Source: Megalodesulfovibrio gigas DSM 1382 = ATCC 19364
GTDB taxonomy: Bacteria > Desulfobacterota > Desulfovibrionia > Desulfovibrionales > Desulfovibrionaceae
Assembly (NCBI RefSeq): GCF_000468495.1
Contig: NC_022444.1
Location: 3,483,640 to 3,547,639 of the forward strand
DNA length: 64,000 nucleotides
Reading direction: 5' to 3'
The position numbers and the translations under genes were made by a program. Shown here one piece after another: positions 40,804-49,371 of this stretch. The notes beneath the pieces are model-generated. The model had not been told where the DNA came from, did not search any database, and saw only the letters and a program-made list of their open reading frames with translations. Position 1 is the stretch's first letter; each line of letters opens with the position of its first letter.

Positions 40804-42639
40804 CTATAACGCCCTCTTCTCTTCCAACTCTTCCAATGCCTTGTCGATGGCAGTCATGGCAGCGTCCGCGAGGCGGCCGCCGGCGATGGACTTGCCGAGC
40901 AGCCCCACGAAGAACCGCCCCAGCGCGTCGAGCTCCACGAGATCGTCAAGCGCCAAGTCCACAAAGCGGGTTGTACGGTATCTGACCATTTTTTTGAGCG
41001 CACCACGATCGACGGCACTCTTGCCGGGGAAGGGCGGCATCGCAGGTTCGTTCTTGGCACTGCCCACCAGCGGGATGACGGGCAGTGTGTCGTCAGTCTT
41101 ATCCGGCGCAAAGCCTGGGATGTCCCCACTGCGATAGGCATCCGTGAAGACGGGGTTGGCCTTGTGGAGCACCAAATGCTTTTGTAGATATTCCCAGCAG
41201 TTGCGCCGGCCAAGAAAGAAGTCGTGCATGCGAAACTCCCTGGACAGGAATCCAAGGAACGCGCCCAGGCCTGCCGTGGCCAGGGCCTGGTCCCCAATGG
41301 CAACGCGGTGGCTGCGGGTCTGGCGCTGGGGGTAGATTACGAAACGGCTGTACACCTCTTCCTGCAGGGCGAGCTGGATGTCAGACGTGGAAAAACAGGC
41401 TTGCCGGCGTAACGCGCCGAGGGTTTTCCCCAGATTGGGGCGCATGCCTTCTTCCAGACCATCGCTGAAGGCAAATCCGCCGACAAAGGGGTCCACCAGC
41501 AAAACCCCGCGATTGGCTGTTTTTCCATCCCGGGGATTCCGGCCCAGCAGGCCACTCAGGGCGGTGCGGGCCAGGGCGATGGGGTGGTTGTTCAGGGTGC
41601 CGCCATCCACGGCCATGAACGACCGCTTGGCCGAAGCCATCTTGCCGCCAATCTTGTCCCATACCGGCTGCAGCAGGCGCACGGTTGGGAGCAACTCCCC
41701 ACCTGGCCCTGGCACGTGTGTGATCACGGGACGATAGGCGTAGTGCACCGAAGGCCGGTTTCTGATTCCGCTGGCAGGAAAACCACCCGGAAAGGCCCCG
41801 GTAGCCAGGGTATACGGTACGACGCCTTGCCAATCGATTTCATGCAGCCAGTCAGAGGTGATGCCATTCCCGATCTTGGGCACCACGGCAAAGGCATCGC
41901 CACATTCAGGCCGCGGCCTCGTTGGGGTGACCCGGGGATCCAATCCAACGGCAAAACGTACGTAATCCGCATGATCTACGAAAAACTTTTCCGGCACGGC
42001 TTCGGCTATGAGCGGCCCGGAAAATTCCGTGGCATAGGGCGTGCCCACCAAGTTGGTCAGGGTCAGCACGACCTCAAATGGATCTTGGATGAATGCTTTT
42101 CTGAGCCCTGGCGTCAGCCCCTGGCCAGTGAACCGGATCAAGTCGTCGCCAGCCTTTTCCAATGGCTTGGCGTTGAGCAGGCTTTTGACTGGCAGTGCTG
42201 GAGAAAGATCGCTGACGTCGGCCATTCCGGCGACATCCAGCTGATTGACCCACACATCATAGAATGGATTGCCACTTTGCGTGAGATGCGCCGTGGCAAG
42301 GGTCATGTGCGGAAATGTATACGGCAGCGTTTTGGCCAGGATGACGGCATTCACGCCTCCGCCCGACGCGCCGGTGGCGATGCGGAGCAGCACATGATGA
42401 TCGGGCACCACCAACGTGCCCGATGTGTTGCGCTCCCGCTGCGCCGTGGTCCATTCCTCCAGGGCCTCCAGCAGGAAATCGACGACCCCGGCAGTATAGG
42501 CCCCTGCCGACACCGTGCCGCCCATCACCAGGCCAAGCTCATACGTCTGCGGCTCCGGGTCGCCAGGATCTACAGAATATTGTTCGCACAATGTTTCGAG
42601 CTGTTGCTCGGACAAGGGGCCGAAGGTATCAGGGGGCAT
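40804..42639 (-). CDS. Patatin-like phospholipase
   Basis: About 611 residues. Patatin motifs are the oxyanion stretch LVMGGTVSAGAYTAGV, the nucleophile GASGGGVNA (GxSxG) and the DGG dyad motif MAVDGGTLNNHPI. These define a Ser-Asp lipid acyl hydrolase. The protein is longer than a bare patatin domain and has a C-terminal region of about 200 residues of unknown role. No signal peptide is present. Start 42639 (MPPDTFG) has GGAG six to seven bases upstream; start codons at 42645 and 42651 are alternatives. Confidence 0.85.
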   Translation of the reverse strand: MPPDTFGPLSEQQLETLCEQYSVDPGDPEPQTYELGLVMGGTVSAGAYTAGVVDFLLEALEEWTTAQRERNTSGTLVVPDHHVLLRIATGASGGGVNAVILAKTLPYTFPHMTLATAHLTQSGNPFYDVWVNQLDVAGMADVSDLSPALPVKSLLNAKPLEKAGDDLIRFTGQGLTPGLRKAFIQDPFEVVLTLTNLVGTPYATEFSGPLIAEAVPEKFFVDHADYVRFAVGLDPRVTPTRPRPECGDAFAVVPKIGNGITSDWLHEIDWQGVVPYTLATGAFPGGFPASGIRNRPSVHYAYRPVITHVPGPGGELLPTVRLLQPVWDKIGGKMASAKRSFMAVDGGTLNNHPIALARTALSGLLGRNPRDGKTANRGVLLVDPFVGGFAFSDGLEEGMRPNLGKTLGALRRQACFSTSDIQLALQEEVYSRFVIYPQRQTRSHRVAIGDQALATAGLGAFLGFLSREFRMHDFFLGRRNCWEYLQKHLVLHKANPVFTDAYRSGDIPGFAPDKTDDTLPVIPLVGSAKNEPAMPPFPGKSAVDRGALKKMVRYRTTRFVDLALDDLVELDALGRFFVGLLGKSIAGGRLADAAMTAIDKALEELEEKRAL

Positions 42640-42967
42640 ACGCATCTCCACTAATGATACGAAACATTACTTCCGTATTGGCGTATATCACGCCGTGGAA
42701 TTATGCAATATGAATATGTAGTGATTATATTTGTACGCAGTATCGGGGTTTTTCCCGTTGCCGTGGTAATCTATTATGTATATATACATGATACTGGGAT
42801 GTTGCAAGGAGATGGACACACCCCCTTAGGGAATAATCTGGATGCAATGGAGGGGTGGCGCGCGGACAACACATTAAAATCATAGATCATATTCTGCTTG
42901 GCCGTGATTGACCATAAGTGAATCGGCAAATGCGGGTTTATTTGGATCCATATATGTCGGCAAGAGA
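42640..42967. other. AT-rich noncoding spacer
   Basis: About 330 bases between two genes on the minus strand, with many TATA-like patches. It probably holds the promoter of the patatin/amidohydrolase pair. No gene is seen. Confidence 0.4.
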
Positions 42968-43876
42968 CTACCCCTTCCCCAGCAGATCCGTCAGCTTGCG
43001 GGCCTCCAGGAGTCTGGCGAAGGTGGTGTAGCGCGGGCTTTGCATGGCGCCTGGGGGCGCGTCGCCGTAGGGAATGGGGGTGATGGGCGTGGCTTTTTCG
43101 GCGAGGATTATCTTGTACTTGCCGCTCTCGCCGTAGGGTTCGATGCGGGCCACGGGGGCGTAGTGGGTGATGGCGGAGATGGGATGCGTCTGGTAGCCGG
43201 CGATATATTTGATCTTGTCCAGCATGCCACCGGAAATGCGGATGGCGTGCCAGACGCCTTCGCCCAGAAAGGCCTTCTCGAAGCCGTCCTTCTGGGCCGG
43301 GACGATGACGGTGTCCTGCTCGCCGCGCTTGAGGGGCTGCGCCGGGGCGCCCGTGGGCACCACGGCCTTGGGGATTTCGAAGGCCCGCAGGCCCACCAGG
43401 GGAAGAATCTGCAGGATTTCCGCAAGAAAGCCTTGGGTATCGGCCTTTTCGGCCTCGCTCAGGGCGGGCTCCTGGGGGGCGTTGCCGTTGTCCAGGTGGC
43501 AGCGATTGGCCGCGGCGGCCTGCCTGAGGAGGGCGTATTCCAGCCAGGTGACATGGGCGCGATTCAGGCCGGTGCTGCTGGAGACAAAAATGATGCCCCA
43601 GTCCCAGAATTCCTTTTTAGCGGCGTGGGAATCCAGGCGATTGCCGACGCCGTCGGCCTGGCCGATGTACAGCGTGGGGAGGTCGTCTTCCTCGCCGCGA
43701 TAGCCCACGAGAATGTAGACCCCGGTGCGCTGCATCTCCGGCCGCTGGCGCACGTCCGGCCACTTGGCGCGAGGAAATACCAGCCCCAGGCCGGTCCAGT
43801 TCATGCGATCAATAATCCGAACGCCTTCGGGATCGCCGTCAGGCACGAAAATGCGGATGGTGAAGGGGGCGGTCAT
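42968..43876 (-). CDS. GIY-YIG nuclease-domain protein
   Basis: 302 residues. After about 50 N-terminal residues a GIY-YIG nuclease core begins: TGVYILVGYRG, then LYIGQADGVGNRLDSH, with the expected Arg, and Glu in the later helix (TWLEYALL). A C-terminal region includes GEGVWHAIRISGGML. Similar proteins are found near restriction-modification systems, but no methyltransferase is adjacent. The start at 43876 (MTAPFTIRIFVPDGD) is supported by conservation with the fragment at 14276-14425, showing that this locus has moved or been copied within the genome. Confidence 0.82.
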   Translation of the reverse strand: MTAPFTIRIFVPDGDPEGVRIIDRMNWTGLGLVFPRAKWPDVRQRPEMQRTGVYILVGYRGEEDDLPTLYIGQADGVGNRLDSHAAKKEFWDWGIIFVSSSTGLNRAHVTWLEYALLRQAAAANRCHLDNGNAPQEPALSEAEKADTQGFLAEILQILPLVGLRAFEIPKAVVPTGAPAQPLKRGEQDTVIVPAQKDGFEKAFLGEGVWHAIRISGGMLDKIKYIAGYQTHPISAITHYAPVARIEPYGESGKYKIILAEKATPITPIPYGDAPPGAMQSPRYTTFARLLEARKLTDLLGKG

Positions 43877-43920
43877 GGTGATAGTTCCACGGCACAGTTT
43901 GGCGTTAGAAAGCGACAGGG

Positions 43921-44082
43921 TTAGCGGTTGAAATACACAGCATCCCGCTCATCTGTCTGCACAAATTTGTATCCCATGGAGAGTGCCACGCTACTCCAAA
44001 CAGCACAAACCTCATCTTCAATGCCTGCGGGCAATGTGGGGCATTCTTTAACAAGAGCACTGAGTCGCTCCGCCAGAGCATT
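43921..44082 (-). pseudogene. 3' fragment of an unknown gene cut by an IS630 element
   Basis: 53 codons reading LAERLSALVKECPTLPAGI, then VCAVWSSVALSMGYKFVQ, ending DERDAVYFNR and a stop at 43921. Codon use looks genuine and the frame is open exactly up to the stop of the IS630 transposase. It reads as the C-terminus of a gene interrupted by the insertion. Family not recognised. Confidence 0.4.
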
Positions 44083-44598
44083 TTAATCTTGAAAAAATCT
44101 ATATCCGCAGGAGGCAAACCACCCTTTTGCGTCCTGGGCTGTGACGGCATCCAGGGCCGTGGCAATGGCTTTGAGCAGTGTCTCTTGCGAACGAGCCTTT
44201 ATGGATCGTAAGATCTGCTTTACTTTGCTCCACATCTTTTCAATGGGATTGAAATCAGGGCTGTATGCTGGCAGAAGAAGCACTCTTGCGCCTCGTTGTT
44301 CTATGAGTACTATAACTTTTTGGTCTTTATATGCAGAAAGATTGTCCATTACGACAACGTCGTCGTCGCGGAGGCGTGGTGCAAGCATTTTTTCTCTATT
44401 TATGCGGAAAATTTCAGCGTTAACAGCACCATCAAAGACAACGCATTCCGTACTTCCATCCAGTCGAATGGAAGACAGCATGGTCGTCGTTTTCCAATGG
44501 CCATGTGGGGCGGCGTCCACGCAACGATTGCCATAAAGCGCTCGACCATAGAGGCGGGTCATATTCGTTTTGGCGCTGGACTCATCCAGAAAGGGCAC
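44083..44598 (-). mobile_element. IS630-family transposase, catalytic half
   Basis: 171 residues holding the DDE domain of IS630 transposases: VPFLDESSAKTNMTRLYG (first Asp), VVMDNLSAYKD (second Asp) and FNPIEKMWSKVKQILR (Glu). The N-terminal helix-turn-helix half normally encoded upstream is absent; only short noncoding sequence lies between 44599 and 44836. It could be the second frame of a two-frame element whose first frame was lost, so it is probably inactive. Confidence 0.8.
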
Positions 44599-44836
44599 CC
44601 TGGAAATTCGATGGCGTCTGCGCTACACTTCGTCATGGCGGGCGTCTCTTTGATTTCTAGTCTAGGCAACTGAAATCTAACAAAAAAAGAGACTGCCCGC
44701 CACTTTTTTGTGCAATATGCGGGCTAGCACCAGCTCCGACGATTTTCGGGCATTTCTTGACCTGCATCATGGGCAGGTGCACCGCCCTGCCCTATGGTCG
44801 GCTCCAGACCAATACATCCATCACCAAGGAGCCGCC

Positions 44837-45490
44837 ATGACCGCCGTCCCCGGAGCCATCCAGCAGCGCGACAAGACCACCTGGGCCATGAAGCCCCGCG
44901 CCCCCATGGGCATCGTCACCCCGGACGAACTCCGCCGCATTGCCGATGCCGCCGCCGCCCACGATGTGCATGCCCTGAAAATCACCTCCGGCCAGCGGCT
45001 CATCCTGCTGGGCATCCCTGAGGATCGCCTTGCCTCCCTGCAGGAAGCCCTGGGGCCCATGGGCCAGCTCTGCCGCAATTACGTGCAGGCCTGCCCCGGC
45101 ACGGACCACTGCAGCCACGCCGTGCAGGACTCCCTGGCCATGGGCAGACAACTCGAAGCGCTGGTGTTCGGCCGGGAGTTTCCGGCCAAGGTCAAGCTGG
45201 GCGTCTCCGCGTGCCCGTTCTGCTGCGCGGAAAGCCAGGTGCGGGATATCGGCCTGGTGGGCCGGCGCAAGGGCTGGCACGTGTATGTGGGCGGCAACAG
45301 CGGCACCAAGCCCCGCGTGGCCGATCTGCTGGCCACGGACCTGAGCGATGCCGACGCTCTGGACCTCGTCCGCCGCTTCCTGGATCACTACGCCGCCACC
45401 TGCGTGGGCAAGGTGCGCGTGGCCCGGTTTGTTCAACAGCAGGGCCTGGAAGCCATCCGCACCGCCCTGGGACTGCCTGCCCCGGCCTGA
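44837..45490 (+). CDS. Assimilatory-type (low-spin) siroheme sulfite reductase
   Basis: 217-residue siroheme protein matching the small monomeric sulfite reductase of Desulfovibrio, which is far shorter than DsrA/B or NirA. Features: PRAPMGIVTPDELRRIADAA, ITSGQRLILLG, and cysteine motifs CRNYVQACPGTDHC and CPFCCAESQVRD that bind the [4Fe-4S]-siroheme centre. GWHVYVGGNSGTKPRVAD is also typical. Start ATG 44837 has AAGGAG upstream. It is followed 58 bases later by a DsrE-like selenoprotein gene, suggesting linked sulfur chemistry. Confidence 0.9.
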   Translation: MTAVPGAIQQRDKTTWAMKPRAPMGIVTPDELRRIADAAAAHDVHALKITSGQRLILLGIPEDRLASLQEALGPMGQLCRNYVQACPGTDHCSHAVQDSLAMGRQLEALVFGREFPAKVKLGVSACPFCCAESQVRDIGLVGRRKGWHVYVGGNSGTKPRVADLLATDLSDADALDLVRRFLDHYAATCVGKVRVARFVQQQGLEAIRTALGLPAPA

Positions 45491-45548
45491 GCTTTACCAC
45501 ATTAAATCCATAGATTATGCTGATGCAAACCGCACAGGAGCATCGAGC

Positions 45549-45869
45549 ATGCAAATACTGTTGATTCTCTCCAGCAACGATCCGGAAATCAAATGGAACG
45601 CCCTGCGCTTCGGCAATTTTCTGCTCAACGAAGGCGAGGAGGTCTGCATTTTCCTCAACGGCCCGGCCGTGTCCTTGTATGATGGCGACAGCGGCCAGTT
45701 CCCCATCGCCGAGCAGGCCAAGCTCTTTGCCCTGAGCGAAGGCGTGCTGGCCGCCTGAGGCAAGTGCATGGGCATCCACGGTGTGGATGCAATCGAACAC
45801 GCAGCCCTCTCCACCATGAAGTTCCTGTACGCCCAGATGCAGCAGGCGGACAAGATTATCTCGTACTGA
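45549..45869 (+). CDS. DsrE-like selenoprotein (in-frame UGA read as selenocysteine)
   Basis: 106-residue DsrE-fold protein of sulfur-relay type (MQILLILSSNDPEIKWNALR, then FGNFLLNEGEEVCIFLNGP). The TGA at 45756-45758 lies in frame after GVLAA; the frame then continues GKCMGIHGVDAIEH and ends DKIISY at 45869. Non-seleno relatives read LACGTC at this point, so Sec70 replaces the first Cys of CxxC. Just downstream, GCATCCAC (45772-45779) and GTGGATGC (45783-45790) form an 8-bp stem with a GGU loop, about 22 bases after the UGA, as expected for a bacterial SECIS. Start ATG 45549 has AGGAG upstream. Conventional calling would end it at residue 69. Confidence 0.85.
45772..45790 (+). promoter_or_regulatory. 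Bacterial SECIS element of the DsrE-like selenoprotein
   Basis: Perfect 8-bp stem GCATCCAC/GTGGATGC capped by GGT, starting 13 bases after the UGA. The apical G-U is the feature recognised by SelB. It lies within the coding frame, as in bacterial selenoprotein genes. Confidence 0.75.
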
Positions 45870-45931
45870 CGCCCGCGCCCCAGCGCCCCACCCGCGCTGA
45901 CAAAAAAAATGCGGCCAGGCGAGAAAGTTTC

Positions 45932-45960
45932 TTGACACCCACCCCTTCGAGGGGTAGACA
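45932..45960 (+). promoter_or_regulatory. Sigma-70 promoter of tRNA-Pro
   Basis: TTGACA at 45932-45937, a 17-base spacer, then TAGACA at 45955-45960. The tRNA begins at 45974. Confidence 0.75.
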
Positions 45961-45973
45961 CCATCTCTCGCGT

Positions 45974-46050
45974 CGGGATGTAGCGCAGTTTGGGAGCGCA
46001 CCTGAATGGGGTTCAGGGGGTCGAAGGTTCAAATCCTTTCATCCCGACCA
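45974..46050 (+). tRNA. tRNA-Pro(GGG)
   Basis: 77 bases. Acceptor stem CGGGATG/CATCCCG, D arm GCGC-AGTTTGGGA-GCGC, anticodon arm CCTGA/TCAGG with loop ATGGGGT (anticodon GGG), T arm with GGTTCAAATCC, and encoded CCA at the 3' end. It is the left boundary of the mobile-element zone; its 3' end faces the integrase remnants. Confidence 0.95.
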
Positions 46051-46064
46051 CAGATTTCCCCAAG

Positions 46065-46106
46065 AAAATGGGCCGGTTAACTGACAAGGTTGACTGGCCC
46101 ATTTTT
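46065..46106 (+). terminator. Terminator after tRNA-Pro
   Basis: ATGGGCC pairs with GGCCCAT, followed by a T run. Confidence 0.75.
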
Positions 46107-46118
46107 CGTTGCTGTCAA

Positions 46119-46500
46119 CCTCCTGGTGAACCTCTGGTTGACCGGGGTGTTGGAGTGAACTGTTTAAGCAACTGTAATCACTGTGTATGATGGTGTATGA
46201 AAGGGATGAAGTCTGCCCCCTAATTTCCCGGGTGCTTCAGACATCCTTCTGCTATTTCCTCAGACATGCTCCAACACCGTATGAGACATGAGGTACGGGG
46301 TGCTGTTTCATTTTGGGCGTATCTTTGAAAAAAAGGAGGGACCTTTCTGCCCCTCCGTGTCCAGCTAATCCAGTTCAGGTAGCAGGGCCGCAGCCCGTTC
46401 CTCATCACCGGGCATGATGTGCCCGTACCTGCCGAGGGTCATGGACGGATTGCTGTGCCCCATCATTGAACTGACCGTCCTCACCGATGCGCCCTTTGAC
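46119..46500. repeat. 382-base direct repeat, copy 1 (element end plus integrase 3' end)
   Basis: Aligns without gaps to 47578-47959. It holds about 246 noncoding bases next to tRNA-Pro and the last 45 codons of a tyrosine integrase (minus strand, stop at 46365-46367), including the catalytic Tyr (TLGRYGHIMPGDEE). The rest of this integrase copy is absent, replaced by the PD-(D/E)XK-like gene. Confidence 0.9.
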
Positions 46501-46545
46501 GTGTAGAGTTCAGCCACACTATGATGGTGAATGGTGGGAGGTAAA

Positions 46546-47475
46546 ATGAGAGCACTTTCTGTTTCTTTTATGAACGATTTGTTGGATAGAGACGGGATAC
46601 TATATTCTCTTGTGGAACGAATTAGGCATGATCACACCTTAATGCTTTCAATTAGAAAAGATTTTATCAATGTTTACTATCGTGGTGGAAATATCTTGAG
46701 GATAAAGGAAAAAGGTTCTGGTTGCTACAGCTCATTCTTTGATTTTAACTACAATAGACTAGATGCCCCATGCCCAACACTTCCAGATATAATTAATGAG
46801 AAAAAGGACTGCATCGCGTGGGTAAAAGTTCTGCAAGAATTGAAAGGAATGATGGACTGCTACTTTTCTTTAAAATGCAAGCCTGAGCGCGAGTTTCAAC
46901 AATTAGTTGCTCGAGAAAACAACCAATCTACAATTTCGAACCAAAGTGAATACTTTATTACAGACATTGAATTTTCTGATTCTGATATAGGTGCAAGGTT
47001 TGACATGCTAGCTCTTCGTTGGCTTGCTTCTCAGCGTAAAGACACAAGTAGTTTTCGACCCGCCCTGATTGAAATGAAGTATGGCGATAATGCTCTAACT
47101 GGCAATGCAGGGATAATTAAGCATCTTCAAGATATAAATTCATTGATTGATGATAGAGGTAGATATCAACAACTCCTCGAAACAATGGAAAGTCAATTCA
47201 GTCAACTTGACCAGCTTAATTTGATGCGATTCAACAAGATATCAAATTGGACAGGTGTAAAAATTGATTCTAATGTAAAACCTGAAGTTGTTTTTATTTT
47301 GGCTAACCATAATCCCCGGAGTAATGTTTTGAAGTCGATACTAAGCGATTCGGAAATTGATGAATTCGAATGTTCTCCTGATTTTGATTTGAAATTTTTT
47401 GTATCGCGCTTTTCTGGTTATGCACTACACGCTGAGTGCCTTATCTCATTGGCAGATTTTCGGAAATTGATATGA
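46546..47475 (+). CDS. Hypothetical protein with PD-(D/E)XK nuclease signature
   Basis: 309 residues, clearly AT-rich against its surroundings. The central part reads REFQQLVARENNQ, YFITDIEFSDS, IGARFDMLALRWLAS and ALIEMKYGDNALTGNAGI. The order E, then D (ARFD), then E-x-K (IEMK) is the signature of PD-(D/E)XK nucleases. Flanking regions are not recognised. Start ATG 46546 has GGGAGG upstream. It sits alone between two copies of an integrase end beside a tRNA, the usual place for small defence or restriction cargo. The nuclease call is a motif-based inference. Confidence 0.6.
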   Translation: MRALSVSFMNDLLDRDGILYSLVERIRHDHTLMLSIRKDFINVYYRGGNILRIKEKGSGCYSSFFDFNYNRLDAPCPTLPDIINEKKDCIAWVKVLQELKGMMDCYFSLKCKPEREFQQLVARENNQSTISNQSEYFITDIEFSDSDIGARFDMLALRWLASQRKDTSSFRPALIEMKYGDNALTGNAGIIKHLQDINSLIDDRGRYQQLLETMESQFSQLDQLNLMRFNKISNWTGVKIDSNVKPEVVFILANHNPRSNVLKSILSDSEIDEFECSPDFDLKFFVSRFSGYALHAECLISLADFRKLI

Positions 47476-47577
47476 TGCAATTCGACTCTGCGTATACAGG
47501 AGAGAATTGTGCTGAATGAAAAATATAGAAGGATATCATTGGTCTGTAGCTCAAAACGGTACCGCAACCCCGGGAAG

Positions 47578-47959
47578 CCTCCTGGTGAACCTCTGGTTGA
47601 CCGGGGTGTTGGAGTGAACTGTTTAAGCAACTGTAATCACTGTGTATGATGGTGTATGAAAGGGATGAAGTCTGCCCCCTAATTTCCCGGGTGCTTCAGA
47701 CATCCTTCTGCTATTTCCTCAGACATGCTCCAACACCGTATGAGACATGAGGTACGGGGTGCTGTTTCATTTTGGGCGTATCTTTGAAAAAAAGGAGGGA
47801 CTTTGCTGCCCCTCCGTGTCCAGCTAATCCAGTTCAGGCAATAGTGCCGCAGCCCGTTCCTCATCACCGGGCATGATGTGGCCATACCTGCCGAGGGTCA
47901 TGGACGGGTTCGAATGCCCCATCATGGAACTGACCGTCCTCACCGATGCGCCTTTTGAC
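47578..47959. repeat. 382-base direct repeat, copy 2
   Basis: Matches 46119-46500 with few substitutions and no gaps. Here the integrase gene is complete. The junction before the repeat (47540-47577) shows no obvious piece of tRNA-Pro. Confidence 0.9.
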
Positions 47960-48855
47960 AGCAGGGTGGAACAGAACAAATGCCTGATGTCATACGAAAT
48001 GATGTCATCGGAGATACCGGCGTTCTTGTATGCGGTTCTAAACGCCTTGCTGATGCGTTTTACCGGACGTCCCTGGTATTCAACCAGAAAGGGTGTCTGT
48101 GCCTCGGCCTTCTTGCGTTCAAGTTTCTCCAAAAACTTCGGAGACACCTTCACACGTCTCCAGGTCTTGGTTTTCCTGCCGTAGATACGCACGTAGCCGT
48201 TTTCCCAGTCCACATGACGCCACTCAAGGGACAGCAACTCGGACTGTCCCGTACGGACACCAAGGTTGTAGGCTACCTCTACCGCCCATGCCAGATGTGG
48301 AGGGGCAACTTCGATGATCTTTTTTACGTCCTCATGGGTAAGTTTGAAGTCCTTGGGGGCCTCTTTTCTCTTGGACCAAAGCTCCAACGGATTTCGAGTA
48401 ATCAGCCGATGCTTGACCGCCCACTGGAACATGCACTTGAGATAGCTGATATACCTGTCGATAGTGATCGGTGAACGTCCCTTGCGGATGCGGTGTATGA
48501 AATTGACCAAGTACTGCTGGGTCAACTGGTCCACCGGCATCAAGGCAATCTCGGGTAAGATTTCCTTGTTGAGCATGTGGGCGAAGTCGTCTACCCAAAG
48601 GGCACGGCCAGCGGCCTTTTTGTCCTGATACCATGCTACAGCGATTTGATCCGCATAGACGGGCTGCCCTGGCAGGAACGGAGTCGAGGAAGTCGCCTCC
48701 TGGTTGATGGCTTCTTTTTTTGTCTTCAAGGCCAGGTCGAAGGCCTTCGCTTCTGCAAGGGCTTCTGGTCCTCTACCGAAAGACCGGTTCTGCTGCTTGC
48801 CGTTCTCACGGTAGCGGACGAACACGGTCCCATTGGGGCGTTCATGTACGCTCAT
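47824..48855 (-). CDS. Tyrosine-type site-specific integrase
   Basis: 343 residues. The N-terminal part (MSVHERPNGTVFVRYRENGK) and core-binding domain precede the catalytic domain: Arg in YNLGVRTGQSELLSL, HxxR-type box ISYDIRHLFCS, MMGHSNPS and the Tyr nucleophile in LGRYGHIMPG. The box has Tyr in place of the first His (YDIRH), a known variant. Start has AAGGAGG upstream. A second copy of its 3' end lies at 46365-46500, next to tRNA-Pro, its probable target. Confidence 0.93.
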   Translation of the reverse strand: MSVHERPNGTVFVRYRENGKQQNRSFGRGPEALAEAKAFDLALKTKKEAINQEATSSTPFLPGQPVYADQIAVAWYQDKKAAGRALWVDDFAHMLNKEILPEIALMPVDQLTQQYLVNFIHRIRKGRSPITIDRYISYLKCMFQWAVKHRLITRNPLELWSKRKEAPKDFKLTHEDVKKIIEVAPPHLAWAVEVAYNLGVRTGQSELLSLEWRHVDWENGYVRIYGRKTKTWRRVKVSPKFLEKLERKKAEAQTPFLVEYQGRPVKRISKAFRTAYKNAGISDDIISYDIRHLFCSTLLSKGASVRTVSSMMGHSNPSMTLGRYGHIMPGDEERAAALLPELD

Positions 48856-48867
48856 GATTTTGCCTCC

Positions 48868-49119
48868 TTACAGGGGGATGGTTTGAATCTTGCGTTTGAC
48901 CGGCAGGTCCACTTTTGGCTTCTCAAGGAAGCACTGTGGATCGGCCATGAAAGCATCAAGGTCCGACTGGGCGAATCTGTTATTGAAAGGACCACGACGA
49001 GGGATGCGATACTTCTTCACGATGGTGCGGAAGTAATCGTAGTTGTAGTCCAAGTAGCTTGCAGCAGACTGCGTGGTATGGTAGGGTCCAACTGGTGCGC
49101 TCTTGTCCATTTGGCACAT
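48868..49119 (-). CDS. Small helix-turn-helix (excisionase-like) protein
   Basis: About 83 residues, encoded just upstream of the integrase on the same strand. TTQSAASYLDYNYDYFRTIV, then YRIPRRGPFNNRFAQSDLDAF, fits the MerR/excisionase plan (helix-turn-helix, then wing and a D-L-D-F end). It probably sets the direction of integrase action or represses it. The start is uncertain: ATG 49119 or 49110; neither has a strong ribosome site. Confidence 0.65.
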   Translation of the reverse strand: MCQMDKSAPVGPYHTTQSAASYLDYNYDYFRTIVKKYRIPRRGPFNNRFAQSDLDAFMADPQCFLEKPKVDLPVKRKIQTIPL

Positions 49120-49371
49120 GTAACAGAAAGATATAAATTGTAAATTATACAATCCTGATCATACAAGAGTCTTCTACATCTCCAACAAGAGCTTCAACAG
49201 ATGGGTATAGATGCTTCATCATCGACCCCAAAAGCAGGGCTGAGAGAGCCAACTTTTTTTTCATACGCTCTTGGTGGCAACAGAAAATAGATTGTAGTTT
49301 AAGATATTTGTTTCAAAAATTAAAAAATACGACCTCAAGCAAAAGGGGCAGGTCAAAGCCCCCTTTTGACC

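Noticed and set aside
47540..47577. Second copy of the tRNA-Pro 3' end as an attachment site
   Set aside because: TGTAGCTCA looks tRNA-like, but the rest does not match tRNA-Pro or any cloverleaf.
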